Origin: Arthrobacter sp. zg-Y20
Lineage (GTDB): Bacteria > Actinomycetota > Actinomycetes > Actinomycetales > Micrococcaceae
DNA: 64,000 nucleotides
Assembly: GCF_030142075.1 (NCBI RefSeq)
Contig: NZ_CP126241.1
Location: 1,736,001 to 1,800,000 of the forward strand
Reading direction: 5' to 3'
Program-made: the position numbers and the translations under genes
Notes under the pieces: model-generated
What the model saw: the letters and a program-made list of their open reading frames with translations, nothing else
What the model was told of the DNA's origin: nothing
Databases searched by the model: none
Shown here: positions 24,870 to 32,071 of the stretch, one piece after another
How the letters are laid out: every line of letters begins with the position of its first letter
How positions within the stretch are numbered: position 1 is the stretch's first letter

Positions 24870-26099
24870 ATGACCGTAACCCGGACCGACCGTCCCGCCT
24901 TCGAACCCGCCGCCGGCCAGGACGTGGATTCAGACCTCTACCTCTTGGACGAACTGCTCGACGAGCAGGCGCGCGACGTCCGGGACCGGGTGCGTGCCTT
25001 TGTGGACAGGGATCTGCTTCCAGTCATCAACGGGTACTGGGAGCGGGCCGAGTTCCCGTTTGAGCTGGTGCCCAAACTTGCGGCGCTGAACATAGCCGGA
25101 GGCACCATCACCGGCCACGGCTGCCCGGGGCTGAGCCGGATTGCCTCCTCCACGGCGGCAGCGGAACTGGCCCGCGGCGACGGGTCCATCAACACCTTCT
25201 TCGGCGTCCACTCCGGCCTGGCCATGGGCAGCATCGACATGCTCGGCAGCGAGGAACAGAAGCAGCGCTGGCTGCCGGCAATGGCCACGATGGAAAAGAT
25301 CGGCGCCTTTGCGCTGACGGAGCCGGGCCACGGTTCGGATTCGGTCTCACTGGAAACCAGTGCCCGCCGGGAGGGGAACGAGTATGTCCTGAACGGCAGC
25401 AAACGGTGGATCGGCAACGCGAGCTTCGCCGACGTCGTGATCATCTATGCCCGGGACGAGGCCGACGGCGCGGTCAAGGCCTTTGTGATGGAAAAGGACG
25501 CGGACGGCCGGCACCCGGCCGGGTACACGGCAGAAGTCATCACCGGCAAGATGGGCAAGCGGGCGGTGCTGCAGCCGGACATCGTGATTGAGGACCTGCG
25601 CATCCCGGCGGCAAACCGGCTGGAGAACTGCAACTCCTTCAAGGACGTGAACAAGGTGCTGGCTGCCACGCGAGGGGGAGTGGCCTGGGAAGCGCTGGGG
25701 CATGCGGAGGCCGCATACGAGATTGCGGTGGCCTATGCCAAGCAGCGGGTGCAGTTCGGCCGGCCGATTGCCGGGTTCCAGCTGGTGCAGAACAAGCTGG
25801 CCAACATGCTCGCCCAGCTGACCGCCGTGAAGCTCACCTGCTTCCGGCTCAACGAATTGGGCGACGCCGGGCAGATGACCGGGCCCATGGCCTCCATGGC
25901 CAAGATGTTCGCCGCCCGGCAGGGCCGCTGGATTTGCCAGGAGGCACGGGACATCATGGGCGGCAATGGCCTGCTGCTGGAAAACCATGTGGCGCGGCAC
26001 CTGACGGACATGGAAGTGGTCTTCACCTATGAGGGCACGGACAGCATGCAGTCGCTGATCCTGGGCCGGCACATCACCGGACTGTCCGCCTTCGCCTAG
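24870..26099 (+). CDS. Acyl-CoA dehydrogenase (glutaryl-CoA dehydrogenase-like)
   Basis: A 409-residue flavoenzyme introducing an alpha,beta double bond into an acyl-CoA. The N-terminal helical domain includes RVRAFVDRDLLPVINGYWERAEFP, the middle domain AFALTEPGHGSDSVSLET and GSKRWIGNASFADVVIIYAR, and the C-terminal domain YAKQRVQFGRPIAGFQLVQNKLA and MGGNGLLLENHVARHL. The catalytic base is Glu388 in FTYEGTDSMQSL; the GCDH-like placement fits glutaryl-CoA or related short acyl-CoA. ATG 24870 has GGAG 6 bases upstream; the upstream GTG 24858 was rejected. It is predicted to be repressed by the TetR protein encoded at 27047-27625. Confidence 0.9.
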   Translation: MTVTRTDRPAFEPAAGQDVDSDLYLLDELLDEQARDVRDRVRAFVDRDLLPVINGYWERAEFPFELVPKLAALNIAGGTITGHGCPGLSRIASSTAAAELARGDGSINTFFGVHSGLAMGSIDMLGSEEQKQRWLPAMATMEKIGAFALTEPGHGSDSVSLETSARREGNEYVLNGSKRWIGNASFADVVIIYARDEADGAVKAFVMEKDADGRHPAGYTAEVITGKMGKRAVLQPDIVIEDLRIPAANRLENCNSFKDVNKVLAATRGGVAWEALGHAEAAYEIAVAYAKQRVQFGRPIAGFQLVQNKLANMLAQLTAVKLTCFRLNELGDAGQMTGPMASMAKMFAARQGRWICQEARDIMGGNGLLLENHVARHLTDMEVVFTYEGTDSMQSLILGRHITGLSAFA

Positions 26100-26120
26100 C
26101 CCAGGAGCCCGCCGCCGGCA

Positions 26121-26942
26121 TTACCGGACCCGCAGGCCCATCACCTGCCCGGTTTTGCCTGCGGCGGGGTCCATTGCCTCGGGCCATTGGGCGGTCATCA
26201 TGAACAGCAGGCCGCCGTCCTGGCCGCCGGTGGCGCAGGAGAAGCATCCCTGCTCCAGCTGCACGGTCTCCACTACGTTCCCGCCCGCCTGGATCCGCAC
26301 GCAGCGTTCCCCCGGCACCTCGGCAAACCAGATGCCCCCGGAGCCGTCCCAGCAGATGCCGTCCGGCGCACTGCCGTTGACCGCTGCCCATTCCCCGGCC
26401 GGCGCCAGCCCCCCGCCGGTCGTAACGCTGAAGGAAGTGAGCCGGCCGGCGTTGGACTCGGCAACCACCAGCGTCCCGCCGTCGTCCGAGACCAGCATGC
26501 CGTTGGGGAAAGCCAGCCCGCCGGCGGCCTGCTCCGCGGATCCGTCCGGCCGGACCAGGGCAATGACCCCGTCCGCCTGCACCGCGCCGGAGTAGTCGTA
26601 GCCAATGCCGTTGACGTAGATGTTGCCGGAAGGGTGAACGGCAATTTCGTTCCACGGATAGTCCGAGAGGCCGCTGAGGTCTGCGTACGGGACCAGTCCG
26701 GCGTGGGGCACTTCCACCAGGACGTGGCCATCGGTCCCTGAAACCACCACCATGCGGCCATCCGGCAGCCAGTCAAAACTGATGGGGAAGGACGGTACCG
26801 CGGTAACCCGGCGGACATTACCGTCCGCATCCAGTGCGGAAATGGTCCCTGCAGTCCAGTCCGCGAACCATAATTCACCGTTGTGCCACCGGGCCGATTC
26901 CCCCATGCCGATACCGGACACCAGTGTGGTCAGTTCCGCCAT
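26121..26942 (-). CDS. SMP-30/gluconolactonase-family protein
   Basis: A 273-residue six-bladed beta-propeller. Motifs along the chain: GMGESARWHNGELWFADW (N-terminal metal-binding Glu of the SMP-30 family), VSFP/SFDWLPDGRMVV, IAVHPSGNIYVNG, LAFPNGMLVSDDGGTLVVAES and DGICWDGSGGIWFAEV. These are the SMP-30/regucalcin blades with metal-binding E, N and D. Such enzymes hydrolyse lactones. ATG 26942 has GAGG 7 bases upstream. It lies 104 bp downstream of the TetR gene on the same strand and may be co-transcribed with it. Substrate unknown. Confidence 0.85.
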   Translation of the reverse strand: MAELTTLVSGIGMGESARWHNGELWFADWTAGTISALDADGNVRRVTAVPSFPISFDWLPDGRMVVVSGTDGHVLVEVPHAGLVPYADLSGLSDYPWNEIAVHPSGNIYVNGIGYDYSGAVQADGVIALVRPDGSAEQAAGGLAFPNGMLVSDDGGTLVVAESNAGRLTSFSVTTGGGLAPAGEWAAVNGSAPDGICWDGSGGIWFAEVPGERCVRIQAGGNVVETVQLEQGCFSCATGGQDGGLLFMMTAQWPEAMDPAAGKTGQVMGLRVR

Positions 26943-27046
26943 GCTTGCACCTCGATTGCCTTGGGTCCCGGGCCTGCCGCCGGTGCGGGACCTCCAGTAT
27001 GCCCGTGGGACGGGCGGTGTAACAGGCATGCGGGGTGCGGCGGCGC

Positions 27047-27625
27047 TCAGGCCGCGGCGCCCAGCATCCGCAGCGCCATGGAGCTGTGGTGTTCACCGAT
27101 TGCTGCAGCACTCAGCCGGCCGTCGCTTCGGTACCAGCGCGCGACGTCAATGCACAGCGACAGCAGCGCGAACACGGCGAGCGATGTGTCCGGGACGTTG
27201 AACAGACCCTGCTCCCGGCCCCGGTCCACCACGGTGCGGAACTCCGCGTCCACCGCCCTGCGGATGTCCAGCACCTCGGCACGATGCTCGTCGCTGAGCG
27301 CGGCCAGTTCGAAGTTGACCACGGCCGACTTGGTGCGGTTGCTGCTCTGCCATTCCACGAAGTCCCGCACCATGGTGCGGATCTGTTCCACCGGATTGCT
27401 GCTGGTGGAAGCGCAGGCGCGGACCAGTTCCAGGGTGCGCTCGTGCCCGAGCTTGGAGATGCTGTAGAGCAGCTCTTCCTTGGAGCGGTGGTGCACGTAC
27501 ACGGCTCCGGGGGTGACGCCTGCGGCGGCGGCGATGTCCCGCGTCGTCGTGCCGTGGAAGCCCTTGGCGGCAAACGCCTCGGTGGCGGATTCCAGCAGCC
27601 GCTGGCCGGTCTGGACTGCAGGCAC
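27047..27625 (-). CDS. TetR/AcrR-family repressor, probably of the acyl-CoA dehydrogenase
   Basis: A 192-residue protein. The HTH at about residues 7-52 (LESATEAFAAKGFHGTTTRDIAAAAGVTPGAVYVHH segment) is followed by a TetR_C-type ligand domain (VVNFELAALSDEHRAEVLDIRR), similar to KstR2/FadR-like regulators of acyl-CoA catabolism. GTG 27625 has GGAGG 5 bases upstream. A TetR-type palindrome lies 22 bp upstream (27647-27660), and the same pattern occurs at the promoter of the acyl-CoA dehydrogenase, pointing to autoregulation plus control of that gene by an acyl-CoA ligand. Confidence 0.87.
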   Translation of the reverse strand: MPAVQTGQRLLESATEAFAAKGFHGTTTRDIAAAAGVTPGAVYVHHRSKEELLYSISKLGHERTLELVRACASTSSNPVEQIRTMVRDFVEWQSSNRTKSAVVNFELAALSDEHRAEVLDIRRAVDAEFRTVVDRGREQGLFNVPDTSLAVFALLSLCIDVARWYRSDGRLSAAAIGEHHSSMALRMLGAAA

Positions 27626-27646
27626 CTGGACCTCCGGGGATGGCAG

Positions 27647-27660
27647 TGAATGAGCGTTCA
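27647..27660. promoter_or_regulatory. TetR-type operator upstream of its own gene
   Basis: TGAATGAGCGTTCA has 4-bp perfect outer arms and a partly symmetric centre. It fits the same degenerate palindrome (TRAAYGAKCRTTYA) as the site at 24839-24852 in front of the acyl-CoA dehydrogenase gene. Confidence 0.55.
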
Positions 27661-27862
27661 GAAATCAGGGTAACAGCGGCGGCGGGGTGGCTGCGCCGGT
27701 CCCGTGAGGCAGCAGCGCTGGAACCCAATTCGGCTGGCGCGTGGCTGTTTCTTCGTCCGCACCGCGCCCGCGGCGGCCTTCCGGACCTAGACTGAAGAGC
27801 TCAGGGGGAGGCGAAGCCCCGTGCGGGCTTGGCTGTATACGCCATACCAAGGGAGCATCCAT

Positions 27863-28819
27863 ATGTGCACAGGCATCAGGTTCTCGGACGGCAGCAACCT
27901 TTATTTCGCACGCAACCTCGACTGGACATCCGACTTCGGGGAACGGGTGGTGGTGACGCCCACCGGTTACGCCACCAAGTCGCCGTTCGGCGCGGTGCCC
28001 AAGATCCAGCACGCCGTTATCGGCATGGGCATTGTCCAGGAGGACACGCCGCTGTACTTCGACTGCGGCAACGACGCCGGCCTTGCCGTCGGCGGCCTGA
28101 ACTTCCCGGGGTACGCGCAGTACGCGCCGGAACCGGTGCAGGGTGCCACCAACGTCGCAGCGTTCGAATTCCCGCTGTGGGTGGCCTCCCAGTTTGCCAG
28201 CGTTGACGAGGTCGAAGCCGCGCTGGACAAGGTGGTGATTGTCGACAAGCCGATCAACGACAAGTATCCGAGTTCATTGCTGCACTGGCTTATCGGCGAC
28301 TCAACGCGGGCCATCGTCGTGGAACATACGAAGGACGGTATGCACGTCTTCCACGACGACGTAGACGTGCTGACGAACCAGCCCGGCTTCGACTGGCACC
28401 ACGAGAACCTGCGCAACTACCTCAACGCCTCGTCCGCATTTCCCGAGGAAGTTGTGCTCAACCGGGCGCATCTGACCCCGTTCGGCTCGGGGTCACTGAT
28501 GCGCGGGATCCCCGGGGACTACTACTCGCCGTCGCGGTTTGTCCGCGCGGCGTACGTGCATGCGAACTACCCGGAGCAAAGCACTGAGGAAGAGAACGTC
28601 AGCCGCGCGTTCCACACCTTGCAGCAGACCGCCATGGTCGCCGGCAGCGCTGCCATGGGGTCGGGGGAGTTTGAGATAACCACGTACACCGGCCTGTATT
28701 CGTCCCGGACCATGAGCTACTACTGGAACACCTACGACGACCCGGCCATCCAGAGCGTCCGGATGGCCGACCACAAGGCCGACGGATCGGACCTTGTGGT
28801 CATTAGCCCCGGCAGCTAA
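27863..28819 (+). CDS. Choloylglycine hydrolase family (bile salt hydrolase / penicillin V acylase)
   Basis: A 318-residue Ntn-hydrolase. The nucleophile is Cys2, exposed after Met removal (MCTGIRF). Arg17 and Asp20 in ARNLDW, an Asn in GGLNFPG, an Asn in LTNQPGFDWH and the Arg in SRFVRAAY correspond to the known catalytic set of bile salt hydrolases. This family cleaves amide bonds of conjugated bile salts, penicillin V or N-acyl homoserine lactones. ATG 27863 has GGGAG 7 bases upstream and gives the required Cys2; the longer upstream frame would hide it. Stand-alone gene whose stop overlaps that of the convergent yqeY-like gene by 4 bp. Substrate cannot be told from sequence. Confidence 0.88.
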   Translation: MCTGIRFSDGSNLYFARNLDWTSDFGERVVVTPTGYATKSPFGAVPKIQHAVIGMGIVQEDTPLYFDCGNDAGLAVGGLNFPGYAQYAPEPVQGATNVAAFEFPLWVASQFASVDEVEAALDKVVIVDKPINDKYPSSLLHWLIGDSTRAIVVEHTKDGMHVFHDDVDVLTNQPGFDWHHENLRNYLNASSAFPEEVVLNRAHLTPFGSGSLMRGIPGDYYSPSRFVRAAYVHANYPEQSTEEENVSRAFHTLQQTAMVAGSAAMGSGEFEITTYTGLYSSRTMSYYWNTYDDPAIQSVRMADHKADGSDLVVISPGS

Positions 28820-29280
28820 GCCAGGCGGGAGCGGACGATCTCGCTCACGGCCTTGCCATCGAACCGCCCTGCCACCTTGGCGGTCACCGGCTTCATCACC
28901 TGGCCCATCTGGCGCATGGACGGCTCAGTGCCTGCGGCGCGCAGGCCGGCGATGGCTTCGTCGACAATCGCTTCAACGTCTTCCCGGCCCAGTGGCGCGG
29001 GAAGGTAGGCCTCGATGACCTCCGCTTCGGCTTCCTCCGCGGCGGCGCGTTCGGTTTCGCCTGCCTCGGTGTAGATGCGGGCCGTGTCGCGGCGCTTAGC
29101 TGCTTCCTTCTGCAGCAGGGAAACCGTCTGCGCGTCGTCGAGCTCTACGGGAGTCTTCCCGGACTTTTCGCGGGTGGTGATTTCGCCCAGCACATTGCGC
29201 ACCGTGGTGAGGGCAGTACGGTTGCCCGCCTTCATGTGCGTCTTCATGTCTGCCTGCAGCTGCTCTTTGAGCGTGGCCAT
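28816..29280 (-). CDS. GatB/YqeY domain-containing protein
   Basis: A 154-residue helical protein, MATLKEQLQADMKTHMKAGN through SEIVRSRLA, matching the YqeY family along its length. KAGNRTALTTVRNVLGEI, EAYLPAPLG and the C-terminal MRQMGQVMKPVTAKVAGRFDGKAVS are its conserved blocks. The domain also forms the tail of the amidotransferase GatB and of some glutaminyl-tRNA synthetases, where it binds tRNA; the free form has no firmly known role. ATG 29280 has GAGGA about 6 bases upstream. Convergent with the acylase gene. Confidence 0.9.
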   Translation of the reverse strand: MATLKEQLQADMKTHMKAGNRTALTTVRNVLGEITTREKSGKTPVELDDAQTVSLLQKEAAKRRDTARIYTEAGETERAAAEEAEAEVIEAYLPAPLGREDVEAIVDEAIAGLRAAGTEPSMRQMGQVMKPVTAKVAGRFDGKAVSEIVRSRLA

Positions 29281-29403
29281 AACCGATCCTCTTCCACTGG
29301 TGTGTTGCGTCCCTCCTATCGTCCCACCGGGTGACCCGCTGCTGCTCGGACCGCCTGCGTGGCGGGGGACACAGCGTCCGGAATCACACCCCAAAACCCC
29401 CCA

Positions 29404-29436
29404 AGTTGTCTTTAGCCAGTCAAAACAACTGATAGC
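29404..29436 (+). promoter_or_regulatory. Promoter of the fur-type gene with flanking inverted repeat
   Basis: AGTTGT (29404-29409) and ACAACT (29425-29430) form an inverted pair spaced 15 bp. TTGTCT (29407-29412) and GATAGC (29431-29436), 18 bp apart, form a possible promoter whose transcript would begin about 3 nt before the ATG at 29446, that is, essentially leaderless. Confidence 0.4.
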
Positions 29437-29445
29437 GTTCTTGGT

Positions 29446-29895
29446 ATGCAGACGGACCTGGAAGCGGATCGGCTGGCCGGAAAAATCCGGACAGCTGGAC
29501 TGAAAGTCACTGCACAGCGCCTGGCGGTTTTGCGGGCGCTGGAGAACACCCCGCACTCCAGTGCGGACCGTGTTCTGGGTGTCGTCCGGGAAGAACTGCC
29601 GGCCATTTCGGCGCAGGCGGTTTACGGGATTCTGTCGGCTTTCACTGACGCAGGGGTAGCCCGGCGGATTGAACCCGCCGGATCACCCGCCCTGTACGAG
29701 TCCCGTGTGGGGGATAACCACCACCACCTCGTCTGCATCAGCTGCGGAACAATCCGCGACGTGGATTGCGTGATCGGCGAGGCGCCCTGCCTTGCCCCGT
29801 CGGATGACTCCGGCTTCACCGTAATTGCCGCCGAAGTAACCTTCAGCGGTGTCTGCAGCAGCTGCCGGCAACAGGCGGAATCCTCCGCCCGCTAA
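29446..29895 (+). CDS. Fur-family metal/peroxide-responsive regulator
   Basis: A 149-residue Fur-superfamily repressor. The winged helix spans about residues 12-85 (GLKVTAQRLAVLRALENTPHSSADRVLGVVREELPAISAQAVYGILSAF segment), with the metal-binding DNHHHLVCISCG after it and a C-terminal CSSC pair. CxSCG..CSSC is the structural zinc site of FurA/PerR-type proteins. In many actinobacteria this form (FurA/CatR) precedes katG, but here no catalase follows. No Shine-Dalgarno is visible before ATG 29446, and the promoter suggests a leaderless message. Iron or peroxide sensing cannot be separated from sequence. Confidence 0.85.
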   Translation: MQTDLEADRLAGKIRTAGLKVTAQRLAVLRALENTPHSSADRVLGVVREELPAISAQAVYGILSAFTDAGVARRIEPAGSPALYESRVGDNHHHLVCISCGTIRDVDCVIGEAPCLAPSDDSGFTVIAAEVTFSGVCSSCRQQAESSAR

Positions 29896-30051
29896 GCAGC
29901 ACACCCGTCCGAAGCACCGGCGGGCCTTTCAATGGCGATTTTCCCTTTCCGGGCTGCACCATGCCCGGAATCCGCCTCGTCCCGGCCCGCGAAGCCGGCG
30001 GCAAAAACCCCGGCCCGAGTCTCACCGAACGCAATATCCGAGGAGAGAACT

Positions 30052-30309
30052 ATGACCATCTTGATCAACCGACCCGCAGCAGCAACCACCACCCGGGAAA
30101 CGAGCTACCGCGCCGCCCCGGCCGCCGCTTCATCCCGGCCCCTGGGCAGCTACACCACCCGCTACGACCGCCCGCAGGCAGCAGCCCGCCCCGAGGGCAG
30201 CTACGTCTCGGCCGCCAGCCAGGCAACGCGTGTCCGCGGCAGCTACACCCGCATGGAAGGTGCCGCACAGTGCAACCGTCCCGTGGGCACTTACACCCTC
30301 CGCGGCTAG
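30052..30309 (+). CDS. Small GSY-repeat protein of unknown function
   Basis: 85 residues: MTILINRPA, then five imperfect units built on R-x-x-(G/T)-(S/T)-Y. The tyrosines are at 19, 34, 51, 65 and 81, so the period is about 14-17 residues. The protein is rich in Arg, Ala, Ser and Tyr, has no signal peptide or membrane helix, one Cys (74) and is probably disordered. ATG 30052 has a good AGGAGAG 5 bases upstream, which supports translation. It lies between a fur gene and an ABC-F gene. I do not recognise a family with known function; nucleic-acid or condensate-type binding is conceivable from composition only. Confidence 0.65.
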   Translation: MTILINRPAAATTTRETSYRAAPAAASSRPLGSYTTRYDRPQAAARPEGSYVSAASQATRVRGSYTRMEGAAQCNRPVGTYTLRG

Positions 30310-30414
30310 GCTTCGAGGCCAGCCTGCGCCCCCGGCGATTACCGCCGGCCGTGCAACGGTAAGATGGGTGCTCGTTGTCCCGCGGGGCGAAGACCAACCC
30401 CTTGAGAGGACACC

Positions 30415-32004
30415 ATGAGCCTGATCCGGCTGCAGGACGTCAACACTTCCTTCGAGAAGAAGCAGGTCCTGCGAGAAGCGTTCCTTCGGCTCGAACCCAA
30501 GGACCGGATCGGCCTGATCGGCCGCAACGGGTCCGGCAAGTCCACCATCCTCAAGCTTGTGCTGGGGCAGGTGGAGCCGGACTCGGGCACGGTAACCGTG
30601 GAAGCGGGGGTGAAGATCGGCTACTTCTCCCAGTTCTCGGAGCTCGACGGCGCTGCCAGCATCACCGAGGTCCTCGACGCCGTCTTCGGATCGGTCAAGG
30701 ATGTGGAAGCCGAGTTGGCCCGCATCGACGGCGAGCTGTCCGGAAATCCCTCCGATAAGGAGATGGACCGCCTCATCCGGCGCCAGTCCGAACTGTTTGA
30801 AACCATGGACCGGCTGGACGGCTGGGACTATCCCCGGCGGATTGACACGGTCCTGACCACACTGGGGTTTACCGAGGCGCACCGGACCTGCCCCATTGAC
30901 GCCCTGTCCGGCGGCTGGCGGAACCGGGCAGCGCTGGCGAAGATCCTGCTCGAGCAGCCCGACGTCCTGCTGCTTGACGAGCCCACCAACTACCTGGATG
31001 TGGCCGGCGTCGAATGGCTTGAAACCTGGTTCCGTGATTTCCGCGGCGCCGCCGTCATTGTCTCGCATGACCGGAAGTTCCTCGATGCCGTCGTCACCCG
31101 CATCGTGGAGGTGGAGAACTTCCACCTGCACGAATACCCGGGGAACTTCGCCGAATACGTGGTGCAGAAGCAGTTCCGGCTCAAGACGCTGCAGGCGCAG
31201 TTTGTCCACGAGGCCGAACTGCTGGCCTTTGAAGCAGAAGGCATAGCGGACCGCCGCGAGGCGGCCAAGGCCGGCGGCCGGTTGGGCACCCAGCTGGCCC
31301 GGATCAAGAAATCCCGCGCCCCGCGCCCGGTGGATGAAATCATCACGGCCATCTACGACGGGCTGCACGTCAAGGACGTCCTGGGCCGTTTCCGCGGACT
31401 GGCAAAGTCATATGGCGACAAGGTGCTGTTCTCCGACCTGAGCTTCGAAGTGAACAGGGGAGACCGCATTGCGGTGACTGGAACCAACGGCAGCGGCAAA
31501 ACCACCCTGCTTCGCGTGCTCACCGGCGAGGAAGCTCCCGACGCCGGCGAGGTCAACTGGCCCAAGGGACCGTCCATGGTCTCCTACAACCAGATGCTCG
31601 CCGAACTCGACGACGACGACACCGTCACCCACGCCGTGAACTCCCTTCCCGGATCCCTGGCTTTCAGTGCGACGAAAAAGTCCGTGAACCGGTTCCTGAC
31701 AATGTTCCAGTTCTCCGAAGCGGACCTGACCGCCAAAATCGGCAACCTGTCCGGCGGCCAGCGCGCCCGCGTAGCCATGGCACAGTGCCTGCTTTCCGGT
31801 GCCCCCGTACTGCTGCTGGATGAACCCACCAACCACCTTGACATGTCCAGCACCCAGGTCATGGAGCGGGCCCTGCTGCATTTCCCGGGAGCGGTCATTG
31901 TGGTCAGCCACGACCGGTTCTTCACCGAAAAAATAGCCACCCGCTGGTTCATTTTCGGTGCGGAAGGTTCTGCTCCCGGGCAAGTGGAGATCCGCGAAGG
32001 CTGA
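30415..32004 (+). CDS. ABC-F family ATPase
   Basis: A 529-residue protein with two ABC domains and no membrane region. Domain 1 has GRNGSGKST (about residues 38-46), signature LSGGWRNRAAL and Walker B VLLLDEPTNYLD. The linker is about 240-305. Domain 2 has GTNGSGKTT, signature LSGGQRARVAMAQ and LLLDEPTNHLD, then the H-loop VSHDR. These are the ABC-F hallmarks (EttA/Uup/antibiotic-resistance type): proteins that act on the ribosomal E site. The linker is not diagnostic, so housekeeping or resistance function is open. ATG 30415 has AGAGGAC upstream. Confidence 0.93.
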   Translation: MSLIRLQDVNTSFEKKQVLREAFLRLEPKDRIGLIGRNGSGKSTILKLVLGQVEPDSGTVTVEAGVKIGYFSQFSELDGAASITEVLDAVFGSVKDVEAELARIDGELSGNPSDKEMDRLIRRQSELFETMDRLDGWDYPRRIDTVLTTLGFTEAHRTCPIDALSGGWRNRAALAKILLEQPDVLLLDEPTNYLDVAGVEWLETWFRDFRGAAVIVSHDRKFLDAVVTRIVEVENFHLHEYPGNFAEYVVQKQFRLKTLQAQFVHEAELLAFEAEGIADRREAAKAGGRLGTQLARIKKSRAPRPVDEIITAIYDGLHVKDVLGRFRGLAKSYGDKVLFSDLSFEVNRGDRIAVTGTNGSGKTTLLRVLTGEEAPDAGEVNWPKGPSMVSYNQMLAELDDDDTVTHAVNSLPGSLAFSATKKSVNRFLTMFQFSEADLTAKIGNLSGGQRARVAMAQCLLSGAPVLLLDEPTNHLDMSSTQVMERALLHFPGAVIVVSHDRFFTEKIATRWFIFGAEGSAPGQVEIREG

Positions 32005-32071
32005 CCCCTCCGGCACGCCGGTTCCGCGGGGCACCTGTTTGTGCGGCGAAAGCCGCGGTAATGTTCAGGCG

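Noticed and set aside
27815-27840. Short AAGCCC/GGGCTT hairpin in the leader of the acylase gene
   Set aside because: Six base pairs only, no known RNA class, expected by chance at this GC content.
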